DNA of 64,000 bases from Ornithorhynchus anatinus (GCF_004115215.2 NC_041738.1:14602669-14666668), one strand, 5' to 3'. Positions 31,580 through 42,774 are shown, numbered from the stretch's first letter. A program made the numbers and translations. Notes: a model not told the origin generated them from the sequence alone.

Positions 31580-32730
31580 TCAGCAGGAGGGTTTGGTGGG
31601 AGCTTCCGCCGAGTCACAGGGGGCGGGACTGGTGGGCTTGCAGGACGTGGTGACGGTGGAGGTGGGCTGGCAGGGAGGAGCCTCAGACACAGCTGGTTTG
31701 CAGACGTTGGACTCAGAGCAATCTGGAGAGCTGGAGGAGGACTTTCGGCAAGACGGCTTGTAGGTGGCGGGTTCCGGGTAAGCAGACCGAATGCAGACTG
31801 GGCGGTAAGAAGCCGAGGTGACGCAGGGTCCTCGGCGCAGAATGGGTAAGGGGTATGTTGGGCGGTAGCAAGATGGGCGGTAAGAAATCGACGGGACGTA
31901 CGGCTTGCAGGTCACGGGCTGGAGCAGAGCGATCGGTAGCAGGCCGGTCGATAGGAGATGGACGTGATACAGGATGGTCGGCAGGAACTCGGCACGTAGC
32001 ACGTGGGCCGAGAGCAAGGGGCCCGCCCGACGGCAGAGACGGAAGAACCCGGTCGGCAGGAGAGTGACTGGCAGGGGGAAGGTCCGCTGCACACGGGTTT
32101 GCAGGAGAAGGCCTCACAGCAGGGTGTCTGGCAGGATGAGGGGAGGCAGCAGGCAGGCAGGCAAGAATTAGGCTCACAGGAAACGGACCTGCAGCGTTGG
32201 ATGAGGTAGCAGGTCGGTTGGCAAGGAGAGGGAATGCATACCGTTTCTTGGCACGAGCTGGGATCGAAACAAGTTGGTTGACAGGGGCTCGATGTCCCAC
32301 AGGGTGATTCTTGGCAGGGATCGGTAATGCACGTTGGCTCACAAGGGCTGGGGATGCAGCAGACTGTCTGGTAGCAAACTGGTTCACACACCAGGGTCAC
32401 ACAGGGGTCTGGTTGGCCGCAGCAAGGCTCACAGCACGATGGTTCGCAGGTCCCGGACTCACAGCAGATCGGCTGGCAGCAAACAGGCTCACAGCAGGCG
32501 GGTTCGCAGCAAACAGGCTCACAGCAGGTTGGTTCGCAGCAGCTGGCCTCACAGCAACTCGGGGGGCAGCTTGGGGCTCTGCAGCAGGGGTCCGGGCAAG
32601 TTACCAGTTGCCATGTCTGAGTTTGGCAGGCGCTGGGCAGGCAGATCGGGCTTCCGCAGCTTACATCAGTAGAGCAGAGGGAGATGGCAGGAACAGTGGC
32701 GCAATTCCTGGAACAGCAGTTGGCGGACAT
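31580..32730 (-). CDS. KRTAP16-1: KRTAP16-1 gene, one reading-frame change
   Basis: Single-exon gene starting at 32730: MSANCCSRNCATVPAISLCS, then SPICLPSACQTQTWQLVTC, almost the human KRTAP16-1 head (PICLPSSCQSQTWQLVTC). It continues with CCEPTCC/CCEPVCC repeats, LVCEPVCYQTVCCIPSPCEP and CQPTCYLIQRCRSVSCEP, all alignable to human KRTAP16-1. The first frame stops at 31912 (272 residues). The neighbouring frame then carries the family C terminus (ISYRPSCYRP, ILRRGPCVTSASYRPVC, KPSCRKSSSSSPDC, EAPPCQPTS) down to a stop at 31580. A net one-base loss or two-base gain at about 31916-31924 accounts for the switch. The combined length (about 382 residues) is shorter than the human protein, as I recall it, because there are fewer central repeats. 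Confidence 0.87.
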
Positions 32731-32808
32731 AGTGCTGGGAGTGTGATTTGCCCCTGGGTTGCGAGGAGAGAATGGCCTGAGACTCAGAGTCCCTCTCGTC
32801 TGCCTGGA

Positions 32809-32816
32809 TTTTTATA
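32809..32816 (-). promoter_or_regulatory. TATA box (TATAAAAA)
   Basis: TATAAAAA on the minus strand, 79 bases before the KRTAP16-1 start codon. Confidence 0.85.
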
Positions 32817-32857
32817 TCACCTGGCTAGCCCACGTGGCCCCACGTACCCCCTCGTCG

Positions 32858-32875
32858 TCCTTGTTGTTGTTTAGA
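32858..32875 (-). promoter_or_regulatory. Shared upstream element with TAAACAA core
   Basis: The plus strand reads 'tccttgttgttgtttaga', one base different from the copy upstream of KRTAP29-1. It lies 42 bases upstream of the TATA box. Two CACGTG/CACGTA-like motifs lie between the two at 32831-32846. Confidence 0.5.
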
Positions 32876-33309
32876 ATGCTTTGCCAACAAGCATCTTATT
32901 AAACGGCTGTTTGTTTGCTCTCATAAAACACCTTCCCGTTTGCCTCGGTGCTAAATGTGGGTTCAATTATCCTGCAGTTGGATCGAAACAAGCAGTTGGT
33001 GGGCCACTCTACATTCCTGGATGGGGCCTGCCCTCCCTTCCTGTCGCTGGGGACGCTCGGGAAAGCCAAGTGCTCCTGTGCATACTCGTAGTTATCCTTT
33101 TCTCTTGGTATCCAGATCCCCTGGTGGATAAGGAGGGTCCCCACCAAGGAATAGTGGGGGATGACAAGTGAGCCATCATAGGCTTGTTTTAATTGCGCTG
33201 CCTAAGTATCACTCAGAAAGAAGGGGCAAAAGGAGAAGTCCCAAGATGTGCCCCTGGAATATCCTGTTTCTTCCATTTGATCCCCTTGCCATGCCAGGTC
33301 AAAATAACA

Positions 33310-33582
33310 ATTGATAATTGTGGTACCTTTTAAGTGCCAGGCACTGTGCAGAGTGCTGGGGTAGGTACCAGACAATCAAATTAGGCACAGTCCCAGTCCC
33401 TGTCTTTCACTAGGTTCCCAATATAGCTTATCCCCATTTTGCAGGTGAGGAAACTGAAGCCCAGAGAAGCTAAATGACTTGACCAAGGTCACACAGCAGG
33501 CAAGTGGAGCAGCTGAGATTAGAACCCAAATCTTCTGACTCCCAATCTCATGTTCTTTCCATTAGGCCACACTGATTCCCCA
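33310..33582 (-). repeat. Mon-1-type SINE, minus
   Basis: 'gtaccttttaagtgccaggc ... tttccattaggccacactg', diverged. Confidence 0.82.
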
Positions 33583-33589
33583 GGGGTTG

Positions 33590-34620
33590 AAAGGAGGATA
33601 GCCCAGGTCCCTCCTTCTGTCTTAGGGGAAAACTAATTTGGCATCAACCCAGTGACCTATGAACCCTTAACCTAATACAGTAAGCAGTTTTTCTCTACCG
33701 GATGCTAACCTCCAGTTAGGAGGTGCAGTGGCTGAATGGAGAGAAAGTCCATTTGGAAGGTTTTGGGCCTCAGAGTTCATTCCTTGGCAGGAGTCCCTAT
33801 TGGAGAGGTGATTCCAATCTGAGAGATTCCCCAGAAGTTGAGGGATTTCTGGCCTGTTGGGCCTGTTGGTGAACTTTTACACCTCTGAGGGAGGCAGGTT
33901 CCCAGAGGCCAGGGTGAGTCTTAGTAAGCTTAAGGAGTGTGTCTTCAGAAAGGAAGATGACGACGATATTCAACTTCCACACCACACTCACTGGAGTCGA
34001 GGAGTGCCTGGGAAGCACCCTGTTTCTCTGGCGTTATCGGAGAACATCCTTAAGATCACAAGAGAAGGGCATCCCCACCCTACTCCAGTAGGGGGCAGAT
34101 CATTCCTGCAGCCACCATGGTAAGGGATTCCCCAGTCAACTACACTAGGTATCCCTGGGGCCCCAGGTCCGAAGAAATGGGTCTGTAGACATGGATGGCC
34201 CATCCGGTTCTTCCTGTCTCCTCCTACCCCACCAAACCAGTGTCTGCAAGAGATCAGCTTGACCCCCTCAGTGGATCTGGAAGGGTCAGTGGGAAAAGAA
34301 AAGGGGGGCATATTTTCCCTTTGATTCCCCTATCTTCAAGACGGCTTTCTTCACCCTCTTTTCAAAATGGCCTCCTGGTGGGTACCAAGAAGTGATAGTT
34401 GGAAAAGCCATCTGTCCAGCAGTGTGCCTGATGCAGAAAAATTCACCAAATGGTCGATGTGTTCATGTCCTAAAAGTACTAATCTTCAACCTCTCCTCCT
34501 TTTCAGATCAGGGCCACCCCTTCCCAGGATTCACTATCAGCAAAGCACCTTTAATTCACTGTAGTCATTTCAATATTCCAGGCTAACACCAATTTTTCAT
34601 TTTTCCAGGACCTGACTTCA
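33590..34620. other. Unassigned intergenic sequence
   Basis: No reading frame or repeat that I recognise. Short overlapping frames near 33860-34310 lack any family pattern. Confidence 0.45.
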
Positions 34621-34622
34621 TT

Positions 34623-34740
34623 ATTCAATCAATCAGTGGTGTTTATTGAATGTGTATTGTGTGCAGAGCCCTATCCTAAGAGCAGAGAGAGTTGGTAGAC
34701 ACGTTCCCTGACCACAAGGAACTTACAGAATAAAGGAGTT
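34623..34740 (-). repeat. LINE2 3' tail, minus
   Basis: 'attcaatcaatcagtggtgt ... caaggaacttacagaataa'. Confidence 0.82.
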
Positions 34741-35601
34741 GACAGTTATTTTCAACAATTCGCTTTGGAAGTCAAAGAGTTACACCAGGTGCTGTGGATC
34801 ACTAAAGATACCCTCCTGGGGATCGCATGTCCCAGTGATCATGGAAAAGAATGTTGCAGATGCCATCCCCCAAATCTTTAAATATCGACTACCACTCTTC
34901 TGCTCCTCCTGCTTATGGTTTGCTGTCCCTCATCTCCTCCAACTTCACTTCTCTTCTAAATGTCTGTCTAAATGGAGTGCTCAGCAACTCCCTGTTCTCA
35001 TCTTCCCTTTCTGAGATCTCCTCGGTAGACCAATCAGTCAATTAATCAATCAAATTTCTTGAGAGTTTGGGACTGTACTGATGGTCATTTCCTCAGAGGA
35101 CCTTGAGAATGAGCATGGAAGATAGAAGATTGTCTTCTGACCCCTTTTCAAACCCACCCTCCTGTCTCTGGAGTCAATCACAAATGCTGCTGTCTTTCAA
35201 GTTCTTCCAAGAGAAACTCTTTCCCATGTCCCTTGGGCCTGTGGAAATGAGGGGTAACTGGAACCATAGTAACTAGATTCCTTTTGCCAGCCAAAAAAAT
35301 GGCACCACACCCCAGAGGTGTGAACCACTAGCCCTTCCTGCTTATATCAGCTTATCCAGAATTCCTAGGTACTCCCTGGCCTTGAAGTGAGAAAGGGCCA
35401 GGTCCCTTTGGTAAAGACAGGACATTTCTATTCTATCCCCTATTCTGGGGGAAGGCAGAGAGCTGGTACGCTTGCTGAGCTATTCAAAACCACCACTTCC
35501 AAGGGCAACAGAACTAGGGAGGGAAGGGACAATGATGAGGAAACATTGATTCTAACCTTTGACTCCGGTCAAAGTCCACTCCTCTCCCCCAAGGGCTTGA
35601 G

Positions 35602-35698
35602 GGTTTCTTCCACTGTACCAGAGGGCAAAATGGCAGCTACCAAACTTTCTGCCTAAATGACAGCTGCCATTTTGCCCTCTTGGTCAGTGGAAGAAACC
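35602..35698. repeat. 37-bp inverted repeat with 23-nt spacer
   Basis: The left arm 35602-35638 contains 'gagggcaaaatggcagct' and the right arm 35662-35698 contains 'agctgccattttgccctc'. The outer arms also pair ('ggtttcttccactg' with 'cagtggaagaaacc'). Only a few bases in the middle differ. It lies about 110-210 bases past the KRTAP17-1 poly(A) signal, read on that gene's strand. Confidence 0.85.
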
Positions 35699-35810
35699 AA
35701 CTGAAGCCAATGGATAAGGCACTGGCCTCCCAGGGCTTCCTGCCCAAACCCACCTGCTGAAATGAAAGAAAAGGCGTGAGAGCTCTGTTGGAAATGCCAC
35801 AATGCTCGAG

Positions 35811-35816
35811 TTTATT
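35811..35816 (-). other. Poly(A) signal of KRTAP17-1
   Basis: AATAAA on the minus strand, about 400 bases after the stop. The local context 'tttattaagaagttgacaaaga' is close to that at the keratin 3' end (46266: 'tttattaggaggttgacaaaga'). Confidence 0.8.
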
Positions 35817-36215
35817 AAGAAGTTGACAAAGACGCATCTTTGCACCTCAGAAGTAGCAGAGAAGACAGGAAACATGATGCAGAGACACCTTGGAAAGATG
35901 TCCTGAAATGACAAGACATTGAACAGTTCCATCAGGAGGTGAGCCCAAGCGGCGAATGCCGATCGATTGCATGGGATCACATGGTTGGGATGTCTATTTT
36001 TTTTTTTTAATTTCTCACCCATATAGGTCTTTGTCTCACTGCCTCATCATCAAAGATCGGGCATTGGAGAAGTGGCATTCCTCCTCTGTGTAGACCCGAG
36101 ACCAATCCAAAATCCAAGCGGGAGCAAGGGCACTGTCTTTGGCAATTGGGGAGGTGCCTCTCCACCAAGAATGCATCTTTTCGCAGGCTTCATCTCGCTG
36201 CCCGAGTCCTTCTCT

Positions 36216-36551
36216 TCATTTCGTCTCACACACTGGGGTGGGTTGGCAGCACACGGGTCCGCAGCAGCCGCCGCCGCCAGAGCCGCAGCAGCTGCCGCAG
36301 CAGCTGCCACAGCAGCCGCAACAGCCGCCTCCGCAGCCATTACAGCCCCCGCAGCCTCCGCACCCCGCAGCCTCCACAGCCGCCTCCCCCACAGCCAGAC
36401 AGCAGCTAGACCCGCAACAAGAGCCACAGCAGCCGCCGCAGCCACCGCAGCTCGACCCGCAGCAGGTCGGCTGGCAGCAGCAGGTCTCGCAGCAGTCCAC
36501 CTGGCCCTGCTGACCGCAGCAAGGGAAGCAGTCCGTGGGGCAGCAACCCAT
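36216..36551 (-). CDS. KRTAP17-1: Keratin-associated protein 17-1
   Basis: Single-exon gene of 111 residues, close to the length I recall for human KRTAP17-1 (about 105). It starts MGCCPTDCFPCCGQQ, continues with CCETCCCQPTCC, and ends in GCCGPVCCQPTPVCETK; the human protein ends almost identically. The middle is glycine-cysteine rich (GCGGCGG, CCGSCCGS). KRTAP17 is a hair-matrix protein that cross-links keratin filaments. Residues 52-62 (LAVGEAAVEAA) break the Gly-Cys pattern: the neighbouring frame there reads Gly-Cys-Gly codons, so two small compensating indels seem to have altered this stretch. It sits between KRTAP16-1 and a type I keratin, on the same strand, as in human. Confidence 0.93.
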   Translation of the reverse strand: MGCCPTDCFPCCGQQGQVDCCETCCCQPTCCGSSCGGCGGCCGSCCGSSCCLAVGEAAVEAAGCGGCGGCNGCGGGCCGCCGSCCGSCCGSGGGGCCGPVCCQPTPVCETK

Positions 36552-36630
36552 TGTCTCGGCTGGTAGGTTCCCACTCAGTGAAACGTGGCCGCAGCTCCCC
36601 GGGTCTGAAGGGCTCCCGCCCGTCTGCAGC

Positions 36631-36637
36631 TTTTATA
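36631..36637 (-). promoter_or_regulatory. TATA box (TATAAAA)
   Basis: TATAAAA on the minus strand, 80 bases before the KRTAP17-1 start codon. The plus strand reads 'gcttttatattcc'. Confidence 0.85.
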
Positions 36638-36677
36638 TTCCCTGCCCAAGGGGTGCTGGCACCAAGCACAGGATGTT

Positions 36678-36695
36678 TTCTTTGTTATTATTTAT
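36678..36695 (-). promoter_or_regulatory. Weaker copy of the shared upstream element
   Basis: The plus strand reads 'ttctttgttattatttat', 41 bases upstream of the TATA box. It is similar in position and composition to the elements at 28171 and 32858, but the TAAACAA core is changed to TAAATAA. Confidence 0.35.
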
Positions 36696-36819
36696 GCCTA
36701 TTTCCAGAAGAACACCTCATTACCTGGCTGTTTACTCTTCAGCGCAGAGTACCTCAACTCGTAAAAAGGATACTTCGGGGTTGCTGCTAAATTGGGACTC
36801 GACTCGTCCCAACTGATGT

Positions 36820-38240
36820 TTTTCTGGGGGCGGAAGGAGGGGGGTGTAAAAATACACCCTTGCCGAGACCCATGACGGGATCCATCACTGACTAAATCGC
36901 AGCTCGCACTGACCACGTGCTGAGTGTGAAGAAATAACAGGAGGCTTGGCTTCCGAAGGGAGATTTTTGTTCCCCCATCAGCTCGTGGAGGGTCAGAGAG
37001 TGTTGAACCTGGCCTTTATTGCTCTTCAGAGACCACTGGAATGTCAAACAGCCGGGGGGTGGGCATCACCTGGTCCTTGAGAGCTTGTCCACCTGGGGCT
37101 GGGCATCAGCTGGTCCACCTGTGGGCTACCTGGTCCTCACTTGATCTGCTCCAGAAGGTCTTGCTATCCTAGCTCTCCCAAAGGAAAATGGCATTTTAAA
37201 CTTGGGTCTCTTGGCAAATCCAATTCTACATCCAGGAATGTGTGGTATGTGTGTGCACGGGTGCATGTGCATTTGTTTATTTGTTTTTGATGAGCATTGC
37301 TAATGAATACCAGTCATCCTGTGAAATGCAGTGAGACTCACTGTAAAACCCTCAAGGACCAGTGTGACACTCTCAGTTATATGGCACACTCAGCAGTCAA
37401 GCACGTTTCTGAGTGGAATCTCTGCCTGGGTAAAAATTGTGTCCTCGTTACACAAAGTCTGGGAGGAGAGGAATGGTTGGGAGGAGAGAATCCAAGACCT
37501 CTTCCTTCCAAAAAACAGAGAGAATACCCAAGGCTCCAAAGTTTTTCCTTTCCCAGTGTTGGGGAGGTGAGGATTGTGAAAGGGAGAATCCCTGCTTTCT
37601 TCCACCGGGACACAGAACTATTAATACATTACTTAGGGGGACCCATACCTGGAATGTAGATGTTGGATGTTTAAATTAGTTTTACAGCTGTTTTAACAGG
37701 AATGTCCCATTCTCCTTCTAAAGCCAGACTGTCCTCTATGGGTGATTTTATCATATTAATATCCAACATAGCCAGCACCAGGGAAGCCATATAGACTACG
37801 GAAAAACCTACATTGCCTTCCCAGAACTCAGTGCTGTCAAAGAATTCTGTTATGTAGCCAGCTCATTGGCCAATGATGCGATGATGGAAAGGAAGTAGAA
37901 AATTAAATCAAAAGGGCTAGTCCCTCCTTTGGGAAACTGACAAAGCATGGTGGCAGTTTGATATTAAGGTCCAGCCCAAACTAAAGGTCTACAGAGCTGT
38001 AATTCTGTCTAATCTTCTCTGCAGCTGTGACGATTGGCTGCTCACAGATGAGCAGTTCCACCGATGTCACATATAGACTCTACTCCACATCAAATGGGAA
38101 GACAGGATTCCCAAGGAACCAAGACCTAGAACAAAACAGCCTCTAAGCATTGCAGCTAGGCCACCTCAACCCAGCAGGATTGGGTGATACACTTGAGGAG
38201 AAAGGAAGGATAGGCAAAAGCTGATGAAATTGGGGAATTC
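36820..38240. other. Unassigned intergenic sequence
   Basis: An imperfect tandem repeat of 'tgggcatcacctggtcc' lies near 37060-37135, and an isolated AATAAA-like motif on the minus strand lies near 37016. No gene recognised. Confidence 0.45.
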
Positions 38241-38244
38241 CTGA

Positions 38245-38320
38245 ATCATATTTACTGTGTACTTAATATGTACAGGGCACTTTACTAAACACTTGGGGGA
38301 GTACAGTAAAAAACTGAAAA
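38245..38320 (-). repeat. LINE2 3' tail, minus
   Basis: 'catatttactgtgtacttaa ... acacttgggggagtacagt'. Confidence 0.75.
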
Positions 38321-38404
38321 CAAGGAGGAAAAAGGAAACATTTTAAGGATACAGTTAAGCAAAATCTTAGACAATGCTTTGCTGGATTCTGGAAATCAGA
38401 TGCC

Positions 38405-38680
38405 ACAAATAATAATGATGAGGATATTTGTTAAGCACTTACTAATTGCCAGGCACTATACTAAGAGCTGGGGCAGATTCAAGCTAATTAGATCAAACAT
38501 AGTCCCTGTCCCATTCGGGGGTTCACAGTCTCAATCCCCATTTTAATCATGAGGTAACAGGCCAAGAGATCTGAAGTGACTTGCTCGAGGTCACACAGCA
38601 GGCACATGGAGGAGCCAGGATTAGAACCCATGACCTTCTGACTCCCAGGCCTGTGCTCTATCAACTACACTACAGACAAT
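38405..38680 (-). repeat. Mon-1-type SINE, minus
   Basis: 'atatttgttaagcacttact ... gtgctctatcaactacac'. Confidence 0.85.
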
Positions 38681-39027
38681 GAAGAAAGGAGTGACTTTAT
38701 TGAACAGAAGCTTTATGGGGATCATGAGGCAAAGAAACAAAAGTGAAAACAGCACTAAGTATCGCAAACAATAAACACGACAGAATGATGGCCTTTTTGT
38801 GTGCCTGTGATGTTAAACTAAGGTCCCTATAGGGTCCTTTCCAGGGACACAAACCTCTAAGAGAATTTCACAATCAGTGGCATCTTCTTTGAGCACAAAG
38901 GGCAAATTCACATAGCACCCAGTTCTTGCAAAACCTCACCTTAATAATAATCTGCACTGTATCATTCTTGAGTTTGTCACTATGCCCAAACACACAAATC
39001 ATTTCTTCCAGTATCACATCATGATCT

Positions 39028-39160
39028 ACCAATCAGTGTTATTTATTGCGCACTTACTGTGTCCAGAGTACTGTGCTAAGCACTTGGGAAAGTACAATTA
39101 AATAGAATTCATAGACAGGATCCCTGCTCGCAAAGAACCTACAGACTATCCAAACAGGTT
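39028..39160 (-). repeat. LINE2 3' tail, minus
   Basis: 'ctaccaatcagtgttattta ... cagactatccaaacaggtt'. Confidence 0.8.
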
Positions 39161-39179
39161 CATATTGTTTGACGAAGTT

Positions 39180-40145
39180 CGACCTCCCGGCCTCCCGTCT
39201 TTCCCCATTCCTGTCCATACTTCACTCTGCTGCCCAGACCATTTTTCTAAAAACTGCTCAGTCCAATGTTTCCCCACTCCTCAAGAACCTCCAGTGGTTT
39301 CTCATCCACCTCTGGGTCAAATTGAAACTCTTTACCACTGATTTTTAAAGAGCTCAATCACCTTTCCCCCTCCTACCTTACCTCTCCGATTTCCTACTAA
39401 AACCACCCCACACATTTCACCCCTCTAATGCCAACCTGCTCACTGTACCTCGATCTCATCTGTCTCACCATCAACCCCTCACCCGCGTCCTCCCTCTGTC
39501 CTGGAACTCCTTCCTTATTCATAACTGACAGATGATCACTCTCCCCAGTTTCAAGCCTTACTAGAAACACATCTCCTCCAAGAAGCAGGGTGGAGAAACA
39601 TGAGGAAGAGCATGGTCTAGTAGAAAGAGTTTTAGGCCTGGAGGAGAGGATCTGGGCTCTAGTCCCAACTCTGCCACTTGTCTACTGTGTGACCTTGAAC
39701 AAGTCACTTAACTTCCCTGGGCCTCAGTTACCTCATCTGTAAAATGGAGATTAAGACTGTGAGCCCTGTGTGAGATAAGGACTGTGTCCAATCCAATTAT
39801 CTTGTATATACCCCAGTACTTAGCACAGTGCCTGGCTCAAAATAAGCACTTAACAAATATCGTTAAAAAAAGAAGCCTTCCCAAACTGTCTTCATTTCCT
39901 CCTCTCCCTTCTCCTTTCTGCTTCAACCCTTACATGTACCCTTAATTCGCCCTCTCCCTCAGCCCCATAGCTCTTATGTACATATCTGCAGTTTATTTAA
40001 ATGAATGTTATCACTACCCCTCTAGGCTACAAGCTTCTTGTGGCCAGAACATGTTTGCCAACTCTGTTATATTGTACTCTCCCAAGTGCCCAAGTTCAGA
40101 GCACACAGTAAGTGTTCAATAAATATTGTGACTGATAGATTGAAT
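39180..40145 (+). repeat. LINE2 3' part, split by a SINE
   Basis: 'cctcccgtctttccccattc ... gtgttcaataaatattgtg'. The copy is interrupted at 39587-39869, with 'aagaagc' on both sides of the insertion. Confidence 0.85.
39587..39869 (+). repeat. Mon-1-type SINE in LINE2, 7-bp target duplication
   Basis: The SINE body 'gcatggtctagtagaaagag ... cttaacaaatatcgttaaaa' is flanked by 'aagaagc' at 39580-39586 and 39870-39876. Confidence 0.82.
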
Positions 40146-40494
40146 AACTGATCAAGATTTCCCTAATTCCTTAACAGTGGTCAAGGCAAAATGTATAATG
40201 AAACATGCAAACTAGTAGAACCGAGTGTATTAATTTCCCTTTGATCTTCACTGAAGTCTAGAATTTACAATGACCAGGGCTGTCAAGGAGACAGTTTCCA
40301 GACCCAGCTCAGCCTCCTATGACCCGAACTCTATCCAACCTTGACACATATGAATCAAGGAGCAAAAAGTGCTTGCCTTTACAACACAAGCCTCTTAATC
40401 ACTTCTTAAGACAGGACAGACGGTGAGAAAAGCTTCCTGTTTTCCCCAAATGCACCTAGCTGGAAAGCATGATTGTCAACCTTGCCAGGGCACA

Positions 40495-40635
40495 GTTAAT
40501 CAATCAAACAATCAATTGCATTTATTGAGCAGCTTACTGTTCCTCTGCACTGTATTAAGCACTTGGGGAATATAGCACAACAATATTACAAAACACATTA
40601 CCTACCCACAACAAAATTACAGTCCAGAGGTTTAA
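40495..40635 (-). repeat. LINE2 3' tail, minus
   Basis: 'caatcaattgcatttattga ... acaacaaaattacagtcca'. Confidence 0.8.
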
Positions 40636-40867
40636 AATTGCATTTTCACATGCCTAAATAATAAATTCAATTATCTGGCTGTGGAGAAGATCTGACTCAC
40701 ACAGAGAATCCCAAAATGAATCTTACTGAGAAGATACAAATTTTTTTTCCAGGATCAACTCAGTCCTTTTTTTTTTTAATCCATGGACCGGAATTGTGCT
40801 TTTTTCCCCCAATGCCATCTGGTGCTCCCAAGTAGATGTTACATGTGGAACTTCAAATTATTTCCTT

Positions 40868-40985
40868 ATTATCAATTAATCATTATGTGTAATGACTGAG
40901 TTCTTACTATGTGCAGAGCACTGTACAAAGCACTTGGAAGAGTACATTAAAACAAGTAGGTGAACATGTTCTCTGCCATATTATA
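40868..40985 (-). repeat. LINE2 3' tail, minus
   Basis: 'tatcaattaatcattatgtg ... gaacatgttctctgccata'. Confidence 0.75.
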
Positions 40986-40999
40986 TAGCCAATCAATCA

Positions 41000-42247
41000 A
41001 TTATAACTTAGAGAGCTCTTACTTTGTGAATCTCAATACATTTGGAACCATACTTCCTGAAAGGGAAAGGGACTGTGTTTTGATCTGAAAAATCCTGTTT
41101 CCACTTGACCATTTAGCAAACTGCTTACTAGCTCACTGGCACCTAGTAGACACTTAACAAATACCACGAATATTCTAAATGATGATTCCTGCCCTCAAGG
41201 AATTTACAGTTGATAGGGGAGATAGATTATCTACAAATCAGGGGGTCAGGAGGAAAAACAAAAATAATACAAGTAGCAAAATGAGAAAGTACACAAGGGC
41301 TTAAGGAGGTTATTGGGATGAGATGATCTGGAACATAGGAAATTACTCCATTCCCAACTAAGGTTTTATTCTGCCCAGAAAAGTAACATTTTATCATTTT
41401 ACTTTTTAAACTGGGCCAAGAAAGGGCCCACAGCGAGGAAAGATACATAAAAAAACTTTTATTTTTTTGAAAATTCCAGAGATGTATGAAACATCAGCCA
41501 GCATGATTTTAAGGTAAGGATAATCACACTCGAGACCTGTTAACTGCAAGGGCTGAGATCCTAGGCAAACCACTCCCTGCCACAGGAGGAAGTAAATATA
41601 GCTGGATGACTCAAGGGCCCCTTGATCCTATACTTTCACCATGACACCCGCCCTAGTAGAATTGAAGCTACACCCCCTTGCTACAGTGGTAATCCCTGGA
41701 GCCCCACCCTGAACCTCAAAACAATGGACTACACCACAAAGATTAGGGGGGATGCCTTCCCTCCAGAGTCATAGACAAACATATGCATACGCACAGGTTT
41801 TTATAGGCAGGGTGCATATCTGCCGACTCTGGAGCTTACAACACACTGAAAGCACTCATTAAATACCACTGTGATGATTAAAGTTGGAGTGTCAAGACAA
41901 GGTACAGCTGTAAAATGGCCTATCCACTTGCCTGCCTATCTGGAGGCTTTCAGAAGTAAGATTCAAACTCATCTAAATATGGGCAGCACTATGTCATGGC
42001 CCTGGACTGAGCAAGGAAGGCAGAATAGTCACAAGTGTGGAGCTGCTCTTGTGTTCCTTTGACTTGTCCCTTTAAATTCCATTAGCATCTGCACCAATGC
42101 TTCCTGCGTCACCAGAAGAAGAACGAAATGCAGAAGCCTAAAACCAGACCAGGACCAAAAAAAGTTTAGTTATCCCTCTCCTTCACTGAGCTCATCAAAA
42201 AATGATGAAAGCTAAAGTGGAAATTAATCAACCTCTTTTCTTTCTGC
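41000..42247. other. Old repeat debris and unassigned sequence
   Basis: 'cctagtagacacttaacaaa' near 41145 looks like a SINE end, and 'ccctcaaggaatttacagtt' near 41190 looks like a LINE2 end. The rest has no gene that I recognise. Confidence 0.45.
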
Positions 42248-42445
42248 CACCAGCAGTCAACCAATCATCATTTATTGAGCGACTTACTGTGTGCAGAGCA
42301 CTGTACTAGACACTTGGGAGAGAACACTATAAACAGAGTGGGTAGACAAACTCCCTGACCACAAGGAGCCCTAAAGGGGGAGCCAAGATATGTACATAAA
42401 GTAACTGTGGGCAAAGAGTGGGGTGAAAAAGGATACAAATCCAAG
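42248..42445 (-). repeat. LINE2 3' part, minus
   Basis: 'cagtcaaccaatcatcattt ... ggggtgaaaaaggatacaaat'. Confidence 0.8.
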
Positions 42446-42774
42446 CTCAGCAGTAGGATTCCAAGCAGCTGGACCCCTGGACCCCTGGGTCCCGGTGCAC
42501 AGCTACAGAATTCACACAGTTGGATTTAATGTAACTCCCAAAGGGAGTTCAGAGTTCCCTCACTGGGCTGACCCTTGAAGCTGTGACTGTGATTGTATGA
42601 TGTTGTTATAGATTGCTGCCCTTAGCTTTGAGATTCTGTTGTTTATTGTTTCATCTTTCCCTATGTCTGTCACCTGTCCCCTCTCCCTTCCCTTATTTGG
42701 AGATTGTTGAACCCCTTTTTGGCCATGGACTGTATCTAATTTTCACCTGGGGTACTTTCTCCTCTTATGTCCGT

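Noticed and set aside
33857-34311. Two facing frames of about 90-107 codons
   Set aside because: No homology pattern, no Kozak or TATA support, and average composition; probably chance.
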